Assembly (NCBI GenBank): GCA_022695795.1
Contig: MU404084.1
Span: 62,001 to 126,000 of the forward strand
Source of the DNA: Biscogniauxia marginata
Taxonomy: Eukaryota; Ascomycota; Sordariomycetes; Xylariales; Xylariaceae
DNA length: 64,000 nt
Direction: 5' to 3'
Part shown: positions 46,201 to 59,116 of the stretch, piece by piece
How the letters are laid out: the number at the start of each line of letters is the position of its first letter
Position numbering within the stretch: the stretch's first letter is position 1
The notes under the pieces: generated by a model
What the model was told of the DNA's origin: nothing
Databases searched by the model: none
What the model saw: the letters and a program-made list of their open reading frames with translations, nothing else
Made by a program: the position numbers and the translations under genes

Positions 46201-47490
46201 GACCGTTTCCCTCCCTCGGAACATCTGGCCTTGTCTCCCAGCCTGTCAACGTCCAGCCTTCCTGCATCACCTCATTATTTGCCTCATCTTCCCCATATGG
46301 ATAGAACCCCTGATTCGCTAGCCAACCTAGAACAATCCCAAGATCGAACAACCCCACGGAGCTTACCTAGATTTGCTAACCACCAGTCCGTCGACCGGTC
46401 CAATGAAGCTCCAACCTTTCCCGCCACGTCGCCCCATCAGGTGGTTGGCTGCCGGCCGCCGTCTGCAAGAGTTGTCTCCCCGAGCGAAAAGCCAGCAGAG
46501 ACGACCACGTTGCACACTACGTTAGCATTGGCCTCATGCAACCTGCAATTGACCCTGCCGGTTGGGTGGCTTTCCCTCCCTTTCCCGCCTCGCCTTGATG
46601 CCATTTCGGGAACCGTGCGGACCTGCTCGGTCTGTCGCCCTGGGCCTGCGAGATAGCAAGTGCCGGGAAAGGGGGGGCATGTTGAGGCCCAATTACTGGT
46701 TATGAAACTTCCTGCCCGTCGCTGTGCTGCACCGTCGCAATTGGACCGCCGCCAGGTGGCGGTTGGCCGTCTAGACCAGCACTGCATCATGTTGTCGAAC
46801 CTCACTCACCATGTTCTCCATTCACGGAATCTCTAACCGTGGGTTTGGCCTATCCGGTCTTTGTGCAGTCACCGCGTACCGTCCGCCTGTCTGTCACTGG
46901 CGCGGCGCCCTTCACAACCTGCTCCAGCATCCGTCTTAGGTCTGATCCGGGCCTCGCTACGACGTGGCGATAGTAATGTTGTGCCCACCAATCGTCCTCG
47001 AGCTTCGATATTGATCTTGGAAGCTTTAGCCTCCTCCCCACCGAATCTGTTTGTCCAAGGCGTGGGATGCCGGAGCTTCCATTCAGAACGTGCGCATTTG
47101 ATATCTGACGTGGGGCGGCTATTGCTCACCCAGTCAGGCGTCATTGAGGACCCAACCCGCATGCGAGGTTTTTGAACACCATCTTGCCCTTGGCTACCTT
47201 GTCATTTGACTTCTTTTCGTCTATTGTGAAACGTCGTGATTGCATTCCATACGCAGAGCCCGCGTGGCCTGTCTATTCCTTAACAAAGTTGTTAGTTCAT
47301 CTGACCATCGCGCCTTGATACCCACAGAACAGAAAATTTCACGATCCTAATATCCGATTGATTTGGAGATAGTTCCCATCGCAACTTCGCACGTTTTAAT
47401 TCCGTACTGGTAATACACATAATAAGAATACGCCCCGCATCATTTCTGAATATTTCTTTTTCTCCGCGAGCTGTCGTCGAACTCACGAAT
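43297..47490. other. Intergenic region, 4.2 kb
   Basis: No gene is supported with confidence. A minus-strand ATG frame at 45056-44760 (98 aa) starts MLFLLCLCVGFHV and is reported as a finding. The frame 46144-46656 (plus, 170 aa) is Ser/Pro rich and lies about 0.8 kb before the giant gene; it may fall in its leader but has no domain. Repeats of TACCTACCTAGC type occur near 45890-45910. Confidence 0.45.
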
Positions 47491-50400
47491 ATGACTGATC
47501 GTGAGGGAGTTTCCTATTGTCCTGCTCGAGCGGACCCATTTTCTCATGTCCGGGTTGCCGATTTCTCAAATATTCAGTATCTTGAGATACAACACACAGA
47601 TGAAGAGGCTGAGCAAAATGGTAAGTGTCTTCTCTGTGAGGTTAATCCGCATACCAACACATATTGTAGTTGAAGAAGATGAGCTGGAGGCGGATGATAT
47701 AGACGAGGACACACCCGAGTTGCAAACCGTCGAGAGGGCTTCATCACCCCCACCAAGTGCTGCCGAGGGTGAGACGTCAAAAATAGAAGAAGGCAAGAAG
47801 ACCCAATCCGAAGAACCCGGGGAGTCAGAAGGAACAGAACTCGAGAAGAATGATCCCACTTCGCCTCCTCCCCAACAGAAAGCCAAGAATGAGAGGAAGA
47901 AAAGAGAGAAGCAGAAGCAAAAGGAGGCTAAAGCGAAGACTGAGAAAAAGCTTAAGGCCAAAGTTGGAAAACCCAAGAATGCGTCAAAAGATGCAAAACT
48001 AGCAGCAGCGACTACAGAAACCTCTCCGGCACAAGCATCCCTAGCAGCGGCCAAGTCTCCACCTTCTGACGACAAACCGAGCGAGCCTCCACCGGGTATA
48101 GTGGATTCACCTCCCGTCGAATCGAACGAAGATAAGGGGGCTGAGTCTCTGTCGCAACCCGAGACTGCGGCTGAGGTGACGGCAGAGAATAAAGAGACGA
48201 AGGAGAGTGCACTCACAGAGGAACCCGATACACCGGGACCTTCAAACGAACCTGCTGTTGAACGGCTTAGTGAAGAGACTGTACCTGGGCCAGAACAAGA
48301 ACCTACGCAAGAGCCTGATAGCTCAACTCTGGCCGATCCGACGAGCGAGGCTCATGGTCATGTGCCTAACGACTCCGAACCTCCAATGGAGCCTCCTGCG
48401 GAGCCAGATAGTCTGCCTGCTGCGGAGCCCCCGGACCAGCCCACTAGAGAACAACCCGATCAAGAAGCCTCAACAAAGCCAGTGGACAATGTAGACAGTG
48501 ACTTGACAACCGGGACCTCTAGTGAAACCCCTACCAGCGAGCTTGCCGAGCTGGCTACTACCGAAACAGCACCAGAGGCCACACAGGGACCTGCCAGTCC
48601 TGTGGAGGCAGAGCCTACGATTGTGCCTGAGACTGAAACGCATGAAGAGACAGCGTCTGAACCACTAAACCATATAGAGCCCGAGTTAGTGCCCGACACT
48701 TCACCACAAGAGGAGCCTCCAAAAGGGGATGCTGCAAGTCAGCCCGCTGAGCAGGCATCGTCTGAAGTAGAGCCATCTTCAGAAACAGAAGCAGCTGCTG
48801 GTAAAGAGAAGGCAGAAGACCGAATCGAAAACTCACCGAGCTCCACAGCGGAAGAGCCTAAGGTAGAGGGCATCTCTCTTGAGCCAACACAGGCTTCTGC
48901 CGAGCATGAAAGCGCTTCAGCGGCCGAGGAGAAGGAAAGAAAAGTAGAAGCTCCAGCTGAATCCGAGTCCAACGAAGCAACTAAACCCCTAGGACTAGTC
49001 GAAAATATAGAGGCGACCGGTGACGAAAGCAGCGGAAATCAGCAAGAGAAGGCGCCTATGCTTGAACAACCTGCCACTGAAATAGAACAAGCTTCAACAA
49101 TCGTCGACACGGAAACCAGTAAGGAGACAGCTACTCCCGACGAGTCAGCAAATTCAGGAGAATTGGTCAAAATTTCTGCTGATACCTCAGGTGACATCTT
49201 GGTAGATGAAACGCGAGTGAACAAGCCTGCTTCAGCTAAAGAACCCGAAGGAAGTGCTGAGGATCAACCCGTCACCTGGAGCACAGGTGATTCTGAAGCA
49301 CAGAAAGAAGAAACTGCTCCTCAAGATACGCCAGAGAATGAAGCTGCTGAATCACAAGGAGTGGCTTCTGATGCGTCAGCTAGCAATAGCTGTCAACAGG
49401 AAGAACTAGCCGATGACCCCGCTGCTAAATCCGAAGCAGGAAGTACGGAACCTGAGAGCGAGTTTACTCCCCAGCCGAACGACGACAAACCCCCACCTTC
49501 TGATGAAGCTGTTGTAGATGCCCAGAAAGCATCAGAGCAAACAGAAACCAGAGTCGCTGTTGGAAAAACAGGTGGCACCGAAGATGATGCAGATAAGCTC
49601 TCTACACAACAACCTGTTGCTGATCCTACACTCACCAAAGACCTTGCTAAAGATGTTTTGGAAGAGAAGCAGAGCTCTGAGTCTCAGGGAGTTGCTGAGA
49701 AGGCCGAGCCTAACAGCGTTATATCAGAAGCTACTCTAGTGGAGCGTATTGAAAGTTCAGATCAGCCCGGTCCCGAACCTAACGCAGAAAGGGGAGTGAG
49801 TGAGCCAGAAGAGCCACAGGAAGCAGCAGCAGGGTGTGGCGCCACAGATGAACAGGATGAAGACTCGGATGAACCCAAAACTGCTGCTGAACCTGAACAA
49901 GCTTCTCCCGCGGGTGATTCTAAACCTGAAGAGGACACGGGTGGCACAGTGGGAGCCCCTGAGGAACCCAAGAGCAACATAGAATCAGGACCATCTGTAA
50001 CCAATCTGTCCTTGATTGGTGATGATGACAAGCTCGACAAATCTGCACCGACAGATGAAGAAGCTGATAAAAGCTCAAGTGGCGACGTGGTTGATAGTGA
50101 ACCAACTGCCATAGACTCTCATGCTCCTGAGGAGAAGACTGGCAACAAAGGAGAGATCAATCATAAGCTAGAGGCATCAACTGTCAGGGAAAACCAAGAA
50201 ACTTCTAGACCAGAGAAAATCGAAGCCAGCACTGGGAATGAGAAGCAGGGACTGGGCTCTGTCGATGAAAAGATAACATCCGCTGCGGTCAAAGAGGAAT
50301 TAGCAGCTGAAATTACCATTGGGGAAACCCCGAGAGATGATGCCAAGCTAGGCGAGGATGATGCTACAGCAGAAGGTCCTGAAGCCGACACTGAGTTAGA

Positions 50401-53400
50401 CAGTGCTACTAAAGACGAGACGACTGCAGATTCTGTGGGAGATAATTCCGGTGTAGCGGCCGCCGACAAAAGCCCCGCAGATAGCCAATCCGTAGCAGAA
50501 TCCTCAACTCTTACAACTGATGATACCACCGTCGCTGCCGAGACGAAGGAACATGATGGTGAATCGGCCCAAGCTCTAGCAGCTGAAATTCCTGATGGCG
50601 CTGCGCAAGAGCCTGCGCAAAGTGAAGACATTGACGCGGATAAATCGGGATCTAAGAATAACGCAGAGGTTACTGAGCCAACAGAGGAAGTCAGTAAGAG
50701 CGAAAATGAAACTGAATCCCAAGAACCTATTGAGGGCTCCTCAATTGTCATACTGGAGACTCAGAAGTCTACTGAGACCGAAGATGCCAAGAATTCGATG
50801 GAGGGTCAAGAGTCTATCAAGCTGGAGGAGACTCCAGGCCAACAAGCCGAATCTCCCACTCCCGGCAAGCTTCCCCAAGCGCAGCCATCGACTGGAGAAG
50901 TCGATGATGATGCGGGCGCCGCCTCGCCAGGTTCCAATGATGCGCCTAAAGAGCTTCCAGTCGAAGAGACTGGCTCTACTGAAGCCGCTTTGGCAGTAGA
51001 AGAAACGTCCCCCAAATCGAACGAGAGTCTTGAAGAGCCACCTAGCGCTGCTCTAGACCCTGATACTCCCGTGGAGGAGACGTCCACGAAAGAAACACCA
51101 GTCACGGAGGAAATGTTGGCTGTAGAAGGGACAACAACAGCAGACGAGACTCAAGTGGAAGATAAAGCACCGGTAGCAGAAGAAACGTCGGCAGGAGAAA
51201 AGACCCCTATCGCCGAAGAAGTTGCTGCATTAAGCGAGACTCCTGCTACAGAAGACACGTCTGTTATAGAAGCAACACTAGTTCCTCAAGATGCATCCGC
51301 TACAAAGGAAGCTCCTGAGGCACAAGAAGCCCCTGCCGCTGAAGCTCCTCTTCATGAAGAAGTCTTGATTACTGAGCAAGTATCATCAACACAAGCCCCC
51401 ACCGCAAATGACGCGCCTGCTGTGAAAGACCCTGGTGTGCATGAAACCTTCAATACAGAGGACTCATCTACTAGCAAGGAGGTGGCGATAGATGCTACCC
51501 TTGCTCCTGAAATATCCACTTCGAGCAAAGGGCTAGCAACGGAAGAGCCTACCGCGGTAGAAGAGGAGATGACTACAGAGAAATCGTCCGCTACTAAGGA
51601 AGCGCCAATAGAGGGAGAAACCAAAGGTGAGAAACCAGAGATTGCTGCTGAAAGTCAAGGCGAGTCTGTGCCTGTAGCAGACACTTCTGCTGTGCAGGAC
51701 AAGCCTGAAACAGTAACAGAGGAGAGCCCTAAACTTCAGGTAAGGCATAATTCCCAACCCATATTTCCAGGCTTAGTGAATCGCGAATCTTTTCGAAGTC
51801 ATGGCAATACGTTACCCCGATCTTTCCTTCTACTTTTATGGCTAATGTTGTAACTGTAGCTCGAAGTTGTGGAGGGTAAAGAACAAGGGGAGGCACCTGT
51901 GGCAACAGAATCGGAAGCGTCAAAGGAAGATGACTCTAAAGAGCCTCATGACCAGGCTCCTCAACCGGAAGTGACAGAAGAAACCCCCCTAGTTGCTGGA
52001 ACTGAGGAGCCAAAGAAGGAAGCCACTAGATCAGAAGATACTAGTTCAAAAGAGGGTCCTACTTCCAACGATTTAGCACCTGAATCTGGGAAAGTAGAAG
52101 ATAAACTTTCTGATCCTGAAGCATCAAAGATAGGTGTTCCCAAGGTTGAGGAAGCGTCCGAAGAAACGCCCGAGGAGGCTTCTAAACCTGAAGATCCTGT
52201 CGTAAGCGAAGAACAGGAGAAGGCAATCGAGCCTAAAGAATCGAAGGAAGAAACTCCCACTTCCGAGGCTACCGAGTCAGAGAAAGATGCCACATCTGCT
52301 GATGCAAAGGATGAAACTTCTGCTAAATCTGGAGCTGCCGCGCCCGAGACCGAGAATGCGGCAATTGAGCCAGATGCATCGAAAGACGTAGTCGTCGATC
52401 CCGAGGAACAAAAGGAAGAATCTAGTATTACCGAAGGAGCCATCAAGCCCAGAGAAGTTAACCCAAACGAAACAGTAGGGGATGTTTCTACTATTCCCGA
52501 AGAGACTGCTATCACCGAGACTGAAGTCGTTAGGGAATCCGAGGTACCGAAAGAGGCCTCTGAGTCTGCTGCGATTGCTGAGCCAATTCCAAATGAGCCA
52601 TCAGAGCAAGTTGACACAGCAGCAGCAGCCAGTAGTGCCGAGGTAACAGAGCCTGAGATACCCAAACGGGAAGAGCCAGAATCAGCAGCAATTAGCAATG
52701 TTGAGGAAGAGCCGGAATTTGCTAAGGACGTTGCAGATTCCTCAATCCAGGAGCCTACATCAATGGAGACAGGCCCAACTACAGCAGAGAAGGAGGATTC
52801 TCCACCAGGTGAGACTTCACAAGGGGAAGGCACAGCACCAGAGCCAGTCGTGGAAGTTAAGGAAGAGGCTCCGAAAGATACTTCTATCGAGTCTATTATA
52901 CCGCCAGAGGGCAAGACTGAAGACGTAGGAGAGGCTGCTCCTGCTGGAATAATTCTTGAAGCGCCGATAAGTCCCCTGCCCAAACCTGCTGAATACAAAC
53001 CTCGGATTTTACCGGCAAAAGAGGAAATTGAACGGGTTGAACGAGCAATTAAGGCATTGCAGTTTCAAGAAGATGATGAGAGCAAAGATACTGTTGGACC
53101 AATCCGAGGTGAGGAAATGGCGGCCAGGAGGGCCTCGAAAGGTGAGGAACAGTCCTTCCCTAGTTCCGTTAGAGATACCCCCGGCGTTATGGCGAATGAT
53201 TTTGGCGAAAATACCCCTGAGTTGGTTCCTGAGATTGTTTTATCGGCGGAGGTTTCGGAGGAAGAGAACATATTAGGCAAAGACAAACTGGGAGACGTAT
53301 CGGCTACTGGAGCGCAAGCGTCGGAGTCACTTCAGCTCGATGACTTTCAAGAAGACCCTGGTATATCACAGGCACTCAAGGACCAGAACGCCGAACTGAA

Positions 53401-56400
53401 CGATAAACCAGAAGAGTCTCGGAAGCCTGAAGAAGTCTCCCAGGAAGCCGTTGGAAAGGGCCTAGCTGAGGATGCGGCAAGGGAAGTCTCTGAGTTCATA
53501 TCAAACCACGAAAATACGGCTGAACCAGCCCACGCCATAATCGAGAACACGCCCAACACGGAAAATGAAGAGATTGCCACTGGTGGTTTGCAGGAGCTTG
53601 CCGATCGGTCGGAAGTTGTTACCGATAACTCGCAATCTCAAATGCAAGAGGTCGTTATTACGGAAATTGGTGAAGACGTGACTGCGGCTGACTTGAAGGC
53701 CGAATATCAAAACGAAGTCAATGTTCCAGAAGTAATAGAGAAGCCGCAAGCCCAGGCCGACAAAACTTCAGTCAAGACTCCCGAGATTTTTGCACCGCTA
53801 CCGAATTTGGAGGCGATGGCGGATGATGACTCACGAGAGCCCAGGGAGGTAGGAATACTACCTCCCACAGCTACAGGAGTAGATGAAACGAGTCGGACTC
53901 ACCTACATGTGGATGACTCCGTAGCGGACACAGCTATTGAGGCCCCAAGTCCTGAGGAGCACCTCGCTCAGATAGTTGAGGAGACTCCCGAAGACATTCA
54001 GGCTCTTGGCAAATCCCTAGATGTCGGCGGCAAAGAAGAGAGCCCTGTCGATGCTGCTACTGAAGAATCTTCCGAGAAAGCGATCGCCTCAGACAAAACT
54101 GCAGGTCTCTCTGTGGTTATTACTCAAAGTTCCCAAGAGCACAAGGTTCTCTCTTCAGAAGATATTCAATTAGAAAATCAGTCTGGTCAAGCCCCCGAGA
54201 CTTCAGAAGCATTTCCTAAAGCAACGACCAAGGAATATAACACGGTCAAGGTGGCAGATCTAGTGACTGATGAGGCTCTCAATGGAACTCCTCGTGCAGT
54301 TACTTCAGAAGTCCCTGCACTTGATGAAAAGGTTGCCGAGGACAGATCCGGCGACAACATATTGCCTTTGCAAGAAAATGTCGAGTCCATCAACCAGGAC
54401 GGACAACAAGATTCGGGAGATTCTGAAGAACTACCTGCCGAGCTAGAGATAGCGATGAGCACCAACTCAGCACAGACTACTCAAGCTCATCAAGGATCTG
54501 AAGAGAAGCTTCCCTCAGAGCCGGAAGCTTCCGAAGACCATACAACCTCATCATCCAACCCTATTCAAACAGAAGAGAGCAAGTACATCTCCAGCGATTT
54601 ACCGAAGGAAGATCTACAGCCATCTATATATCCAGTAGGAGGGCTATCTGAACAGCCTCAATTCGCAAGCGTCCCGGAAACTCCAACCCAGGTCGCTATT
54701 GAAACTGTGCGGCCAGATATTGAGGATGAGACTGAGACTACAGTTCAAGCAGGCTCAATAGTAGTTGAAGAGGAACCACTGGAGCCAGTTGCTAGCAAAG
54801 CTACTGACGAGTATTCTGGGTCAACTCCCTCAGACTCGGAGGGTAAGCAATTAGTTATCGAGACGCAAGTTTCCGAGGAAATACGCGCGCTTGAACCAGA
54901 GCTGGAGTCGGAACTCTTAGCCAAGGCGGAGTCTGAGACCGTTGCCGAAGAAGTATCGGCAATCTCTGAGGAGGTTACCACCTTTGTAGTAGAATCTGCG
55001 ACTGGTCAGGATCAGGATCCCGTACAGGAGCAGGTTTCATCTCCACCCAATGACTCGCACGAAGATTCGTCTCAGCAAGAAGCAATACTAGATCTTGGCA
55101 CCAAGGAATATTTGAAGCTTGAAACGGCATCTGATAAGTCTAATCTTGAAAATGTTGGTATGTCAGAGAATACTGCGTCGCCTGGGCAGACAACGTCTCA
55201 AGTCATCGACTCGCCGGAACCATCCCTGGAAGATGCACATATCAGTCAGAAGGATGCGGTTCCCAAAGCACTCCATACTCAGACTATTCAAAACGCTGCC
55301 GAAGAGGCTGTTTTAGTCCCAGCCCTGGCGTCTTCTGTTGAACCTGAGCAAGATCAGCCTGTTCCAGAAGCGATCTTTGTTCAGGGGGGACACGAGCCAA
55401 CTACGCCTCGGTCTATCGAGTATGACAGTGGAGAGCAACTCCAGAGGCCTACTAAGGAGCCTATCCAAGAGCCTAGGCAATCTAAAGATAGTTCTTCAGA
55501 TGTTGTCGAGGGCCAGGGATCAAACCCTGTCTCGGCTAAAGAGTCAGTAAACGAGCTGGAGGCTGTCGAAGATCCCATTTCACAAGAACCTGAAGTACGA
55601 TCTATAGAAGAAGCCCAGGATGAATATAGCCAAGAATCAACTTCTACGCCCACCGTCGGTAATACCGAAAAGCCCGATGTGCAGGAGACAAGCTTAGTCG
55701 AAGCTCTGAGTGTTAACGGTAGCAATGGGAAATCTGCACCGGAACCTGCTGAAATCACTCTCGGTAAAGAACCCATTGTCAAAGCGCCTTCTCCCGAAGA
55801 ACCCGTTATCCGGGTATCAGACGAGGAATCTGGAGCTCGGTTTGCTAATACCCCCAATGAACTTCCGCAAACATCTACCGAAGAGTCTATCGGCGAAATT
55901 CCTGTTCAAGATCCCGGGGATGCTGAAAACCAGTCTGTTCGAAGCGATAACGAGAAGCCTAGCCATAGACTCCCTGAAACACCTGTCATCGAAAGGGAGT
56001 CTAGTTTCGAGAGGGGGAATACCGGGGAACTTACTCAAGAATCTGTTGAGCAATTTGTCCAAGAACCCACATTAGCTGAACACCTTACTGCAAGTGAGAT
56101 TGGTCCATCACAATCCCAGCAAGAAGAATCGAAGCTTAGTCAACCAGAAGAACAAGCTGCTCAAAAGCCTCTATCTGACGAAGAACATGTGTCAGTTAAA
56201 CAATTGACAACGGTTGAGGAGCCTCAATCCATCGATGAAAAATCCTCAAGAGACGATGATAGAGCCGGTTATCTTAAGTATAAGGTGTTGGAAGATGAAG
56301 CACCTGCAGTTAAAGAGTCGCTTGGTGGCAGGGAACTCGAGCCTAGCCTAGAAGTAGGTTCACAAATTGTCGAAGAGCAGCCGAGCATGGAGCCTTCAAC

Positions 56401-59116
56401 ACCAGCCGATGATTTCAGGGCTGCTGACAAGCCACATTTATCAAATGCCTCAGAATCTGAAGTCGGTTTATCGCCAATTCCAGAGGTCGATGATGATGAC
56501 TTCGTTTTTGTCGAGAGATCGGTTGAAGATTTACCAAGAAAGCCTGTTCCTGAACCAAGACAGATCGAGGGGTCTTCGGCGGAAGCTCTGACTATTTCAT
56601 ATAAGGAACACAAAGCTCCTTCAGGTACTCCAATTGAGCAAACAATCCCGGAAACAGAAGGTTCTAAGGAGTCTCAGATCCCTAAGGAAGAACAAACGGG
56701 GTCCGAGGTAAAGAGAGTAGTGACAGGTTCAGTTTCAGACCAAGTTCTTCTTGGCGACCAAGAAACTGCTGACGATTTCCCAATTGCGGCTCTAGAGTCC
56801 CAAGTGGTGCCAGTGAGCCCTCTTGATCAAGATTCTGAATCACCAGAAAGCCCTGTCATCGTTGATGTGGACCATCCCGCGGCAGATAGCGGCAGTGAAG
56901 AATCTACTGTGCATGTATCGCAATCTGATATCTTCATTGGTCGAGAAATTGAGCCGAGCGACGATGACAATGACGTATTTCCTGAGGATGTACAAGAGAC
57001 TCTCGAGTCTGTCCCAGCCAATATTCCCGACGAAGAACTAACGCAACCTAACGTCGAAATCCATTCAAGTGAGGAAGTAGGCCTTGAAGCTAGATCCGAG
57101 GAATCAAACGACAAAAGAGAAGAGCCTGTTGAGCCAGACGATACTCTTGTCTCTGATAGAGATCATGATAATAGTTCGGGAACTGGAGATGAAGATTACG
57201 CTGAGGCTATTACTAGTGGGATTGTTGGAGCCACCGCGATTGCTGCTGGCAGTGCCCTACTTGCTCATAAATCTTCATCCGGGGAGGTCACCCCCAAGGA
57301 GTCAGTACAAACTCCTAGCGTCATTCATACCCCAATGTCAAAGAGTGGAGATACCCTGGCAGAGACTTCCGTAGCTACTGAAAAGCCAAGAGGACCACCA
57401 GGCAGTCTTTCTCTAGAAAATCCTGAGAGTGCTGGAACCGCTGAGAGTACAGTTCGAGCCGACCCAGTTGAAGCACAGGGTAAACCTCTAGACGATAGTC
57501 AGCCCCTATATCACAATCCAACGTCGGATACTAGCGACATGAGTCGCGATGTTACAGCCTCTGACGTTGAAAGAACAAATCAGCAACTGCAGCCAGCAAC
57601 GTCCGGATCTCCTGACCTAGTAGCACCAAATACGCCTCTCTCCGAGCCATTCACTGTTATCGATGGAACCCCCATCCAAAAGAAGAGGAGCAAGCGTGCA
57701 TTCTTACCTGATATCGTACATTCTGGAACTCAAACTGACGAGGACCTCGACTTTGCCTCTCTATGGGATAAAAACCTGCAATGTTTCTTCGATCTGGCTC
57801 GTATGGAACGGCCTAACACCCCGGGGGTTGTCCTGCCAGATCTTTCAGACCCTAGGGCTAAGGCACTAGGACGGGAAAAGAGTGTCAAGAAACAACGAAG
57901 GCAGTCATACAAGAGGGCGGAAGCGACCGTTGCAGCTGCAGTAGTTATCTATGCTGCGGCGCGGCAGCTCAGTCCCCGCGAAAGTCAAGAATTTTTCGGA
58001 AGTTCCCAAGCTGGAAAGGGTATTGGAGAAGAATCCAAAACATCTCAGGAACCTGCTCAGGAGGCCCAGGTCGTATCGTTAGGAGTAGCCGGGGATCGTA
58101 GCGTTGGCCAAAAAGATGTGCCATCCGCTGTTGCTGACCTATCGACAGATGAGTCTTCTCGGTCACATCACAGTGACCGGCATCATAAACATCGGCACCA
58201 TCATCATCACCGCCATCACCATTCCTCGCAATCAAAGGACGGCAGGAGTAGTGACGAACATCAACACCATCATCGCCGCCGCCATCGTCGCCATAGGACT
58301 AGCAACCCACCTACCGAGTCGCCTTCGGACCATTCAGTATCCAAAAAACAAGATAGCGACTTTTCGGTTGATAGCTCACGTAGTCATCCAAGTCGGAGAT
58401 ACCGAACCCCAGAGGAGCAAGCTGCTCATGAGAAACGTAAAGCAGAACGATCGGCTCGGGAGTCTTACGAAACGGAGTCGGCAGGTAGGAGCAAAGCACG
58501 CGAAACGCCACGCGAGGTGCTACGCGAGATGCCTCGTGAGACGCCTCGCGAGACAGCTCCCAGTGACCGGCACTCACACCATAGCTCCAACCGTTCTACC
58601 CGATCTTACTCGGAACCGCATCCACCTGTGAAGGCTGAAGCACCCCAAGTGTCTCCAACAAAGAAGTTCTTCGACATCAAAGGCCAAAGCGTCATTGCAC
58701 CGAATCATGCGCAACGCCCAACATCTAGAGACGCTCCCCATAGGGACGCTCCCAAGGTTGAGCCTACTAGGCACGAGCCTAGTAGGCACTCAAGCCAAAT
58801 AACTAGGCCACGCAGAAACTCTATGAGGAGCTCTGGGGACGCTAGAGACTCTGTAGAGCTATCCCGATCCAAGAGCCACCGCAAGCATCGCGAGGACGAC
58901 GATGATGCAAAAAGGCACAGGAGAGACGAATCAAAAGTGGATTCATCTTCCGCAGCTGCTGGCGCCGGAGCTTCCAGGCCCGCTCCTGAGGCGAGGGACG
59001 ACCCCAGTAGACACCCCTCCAGACGCGAGGACAGACAGAGGGTGCGCGAAGCCGGGTCCCACAAGAGGCTGCCATCTACTGGTTTCCGCGCCGCTTTGAA
59101 GAAGATATTCGCCTGA
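47491..59116 (+). CDS. Giant Glu/Pro/Ser/Thr-rich, largely disordered protein, 3818 aa
   Basis: Exons are 47491-47620, 47670-51739 and 51860-59116 (11457 nt, 3818 aa). Introns of 49 nt (GTAAGT to ATTGTAG) and 120 nt (GTAAGG to ACTGTAG) keep frame at both junctions. The N-terminal 44 residues are ordinary (YCPARADPFSHVRVADFSNI). A lysine-rich coil follows at about 114-157 (NERKKREKQKQKEAKAKTEK). Then come some 3000 residues of acidic low complexity, with degenerate units such as EETSxxE and EEPxxxE. A less biased island lies near 1770-1880 (EIERVERAIKALQFQED). Near the end are an Ala/Gly hydrophobic segment (AITSGIVGATAIAAGSALLA, from 3183), a well-structured-looking stretch (FASLWDKNLQCFFDLARMER, about 3360), a second hydrophobic segment (ATVAAAVVIYAAARQL, from 3422), a His cluster (about 3502-3523), an RET repeat (about 3613-3634) and a basic Ser/Arg tail. 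Databases label similar fungal proteins 'involucrin repeat'. The Woronin-body tether Leashin has comparable architecture; that link is only a hypothesis. Confidence 0.85.

Noticed and set aside
46144..46656. A 170-codon plus-strand frame upstream of the giant gene
   Set aside because: It is Ser/Pro-rich without domain or clear splice signals and overlaps frames on the other strand. It may be part of a leader but cannot be supported as a gene.
47566..52998. Several long minus-strand frames (216, 196, 345 codons) opposite the giant gene
   Set aside because: They are Ser/Ala-rich mirrors of the Glu/Ser/Thr codon bias on the plus strand, not independent genes.
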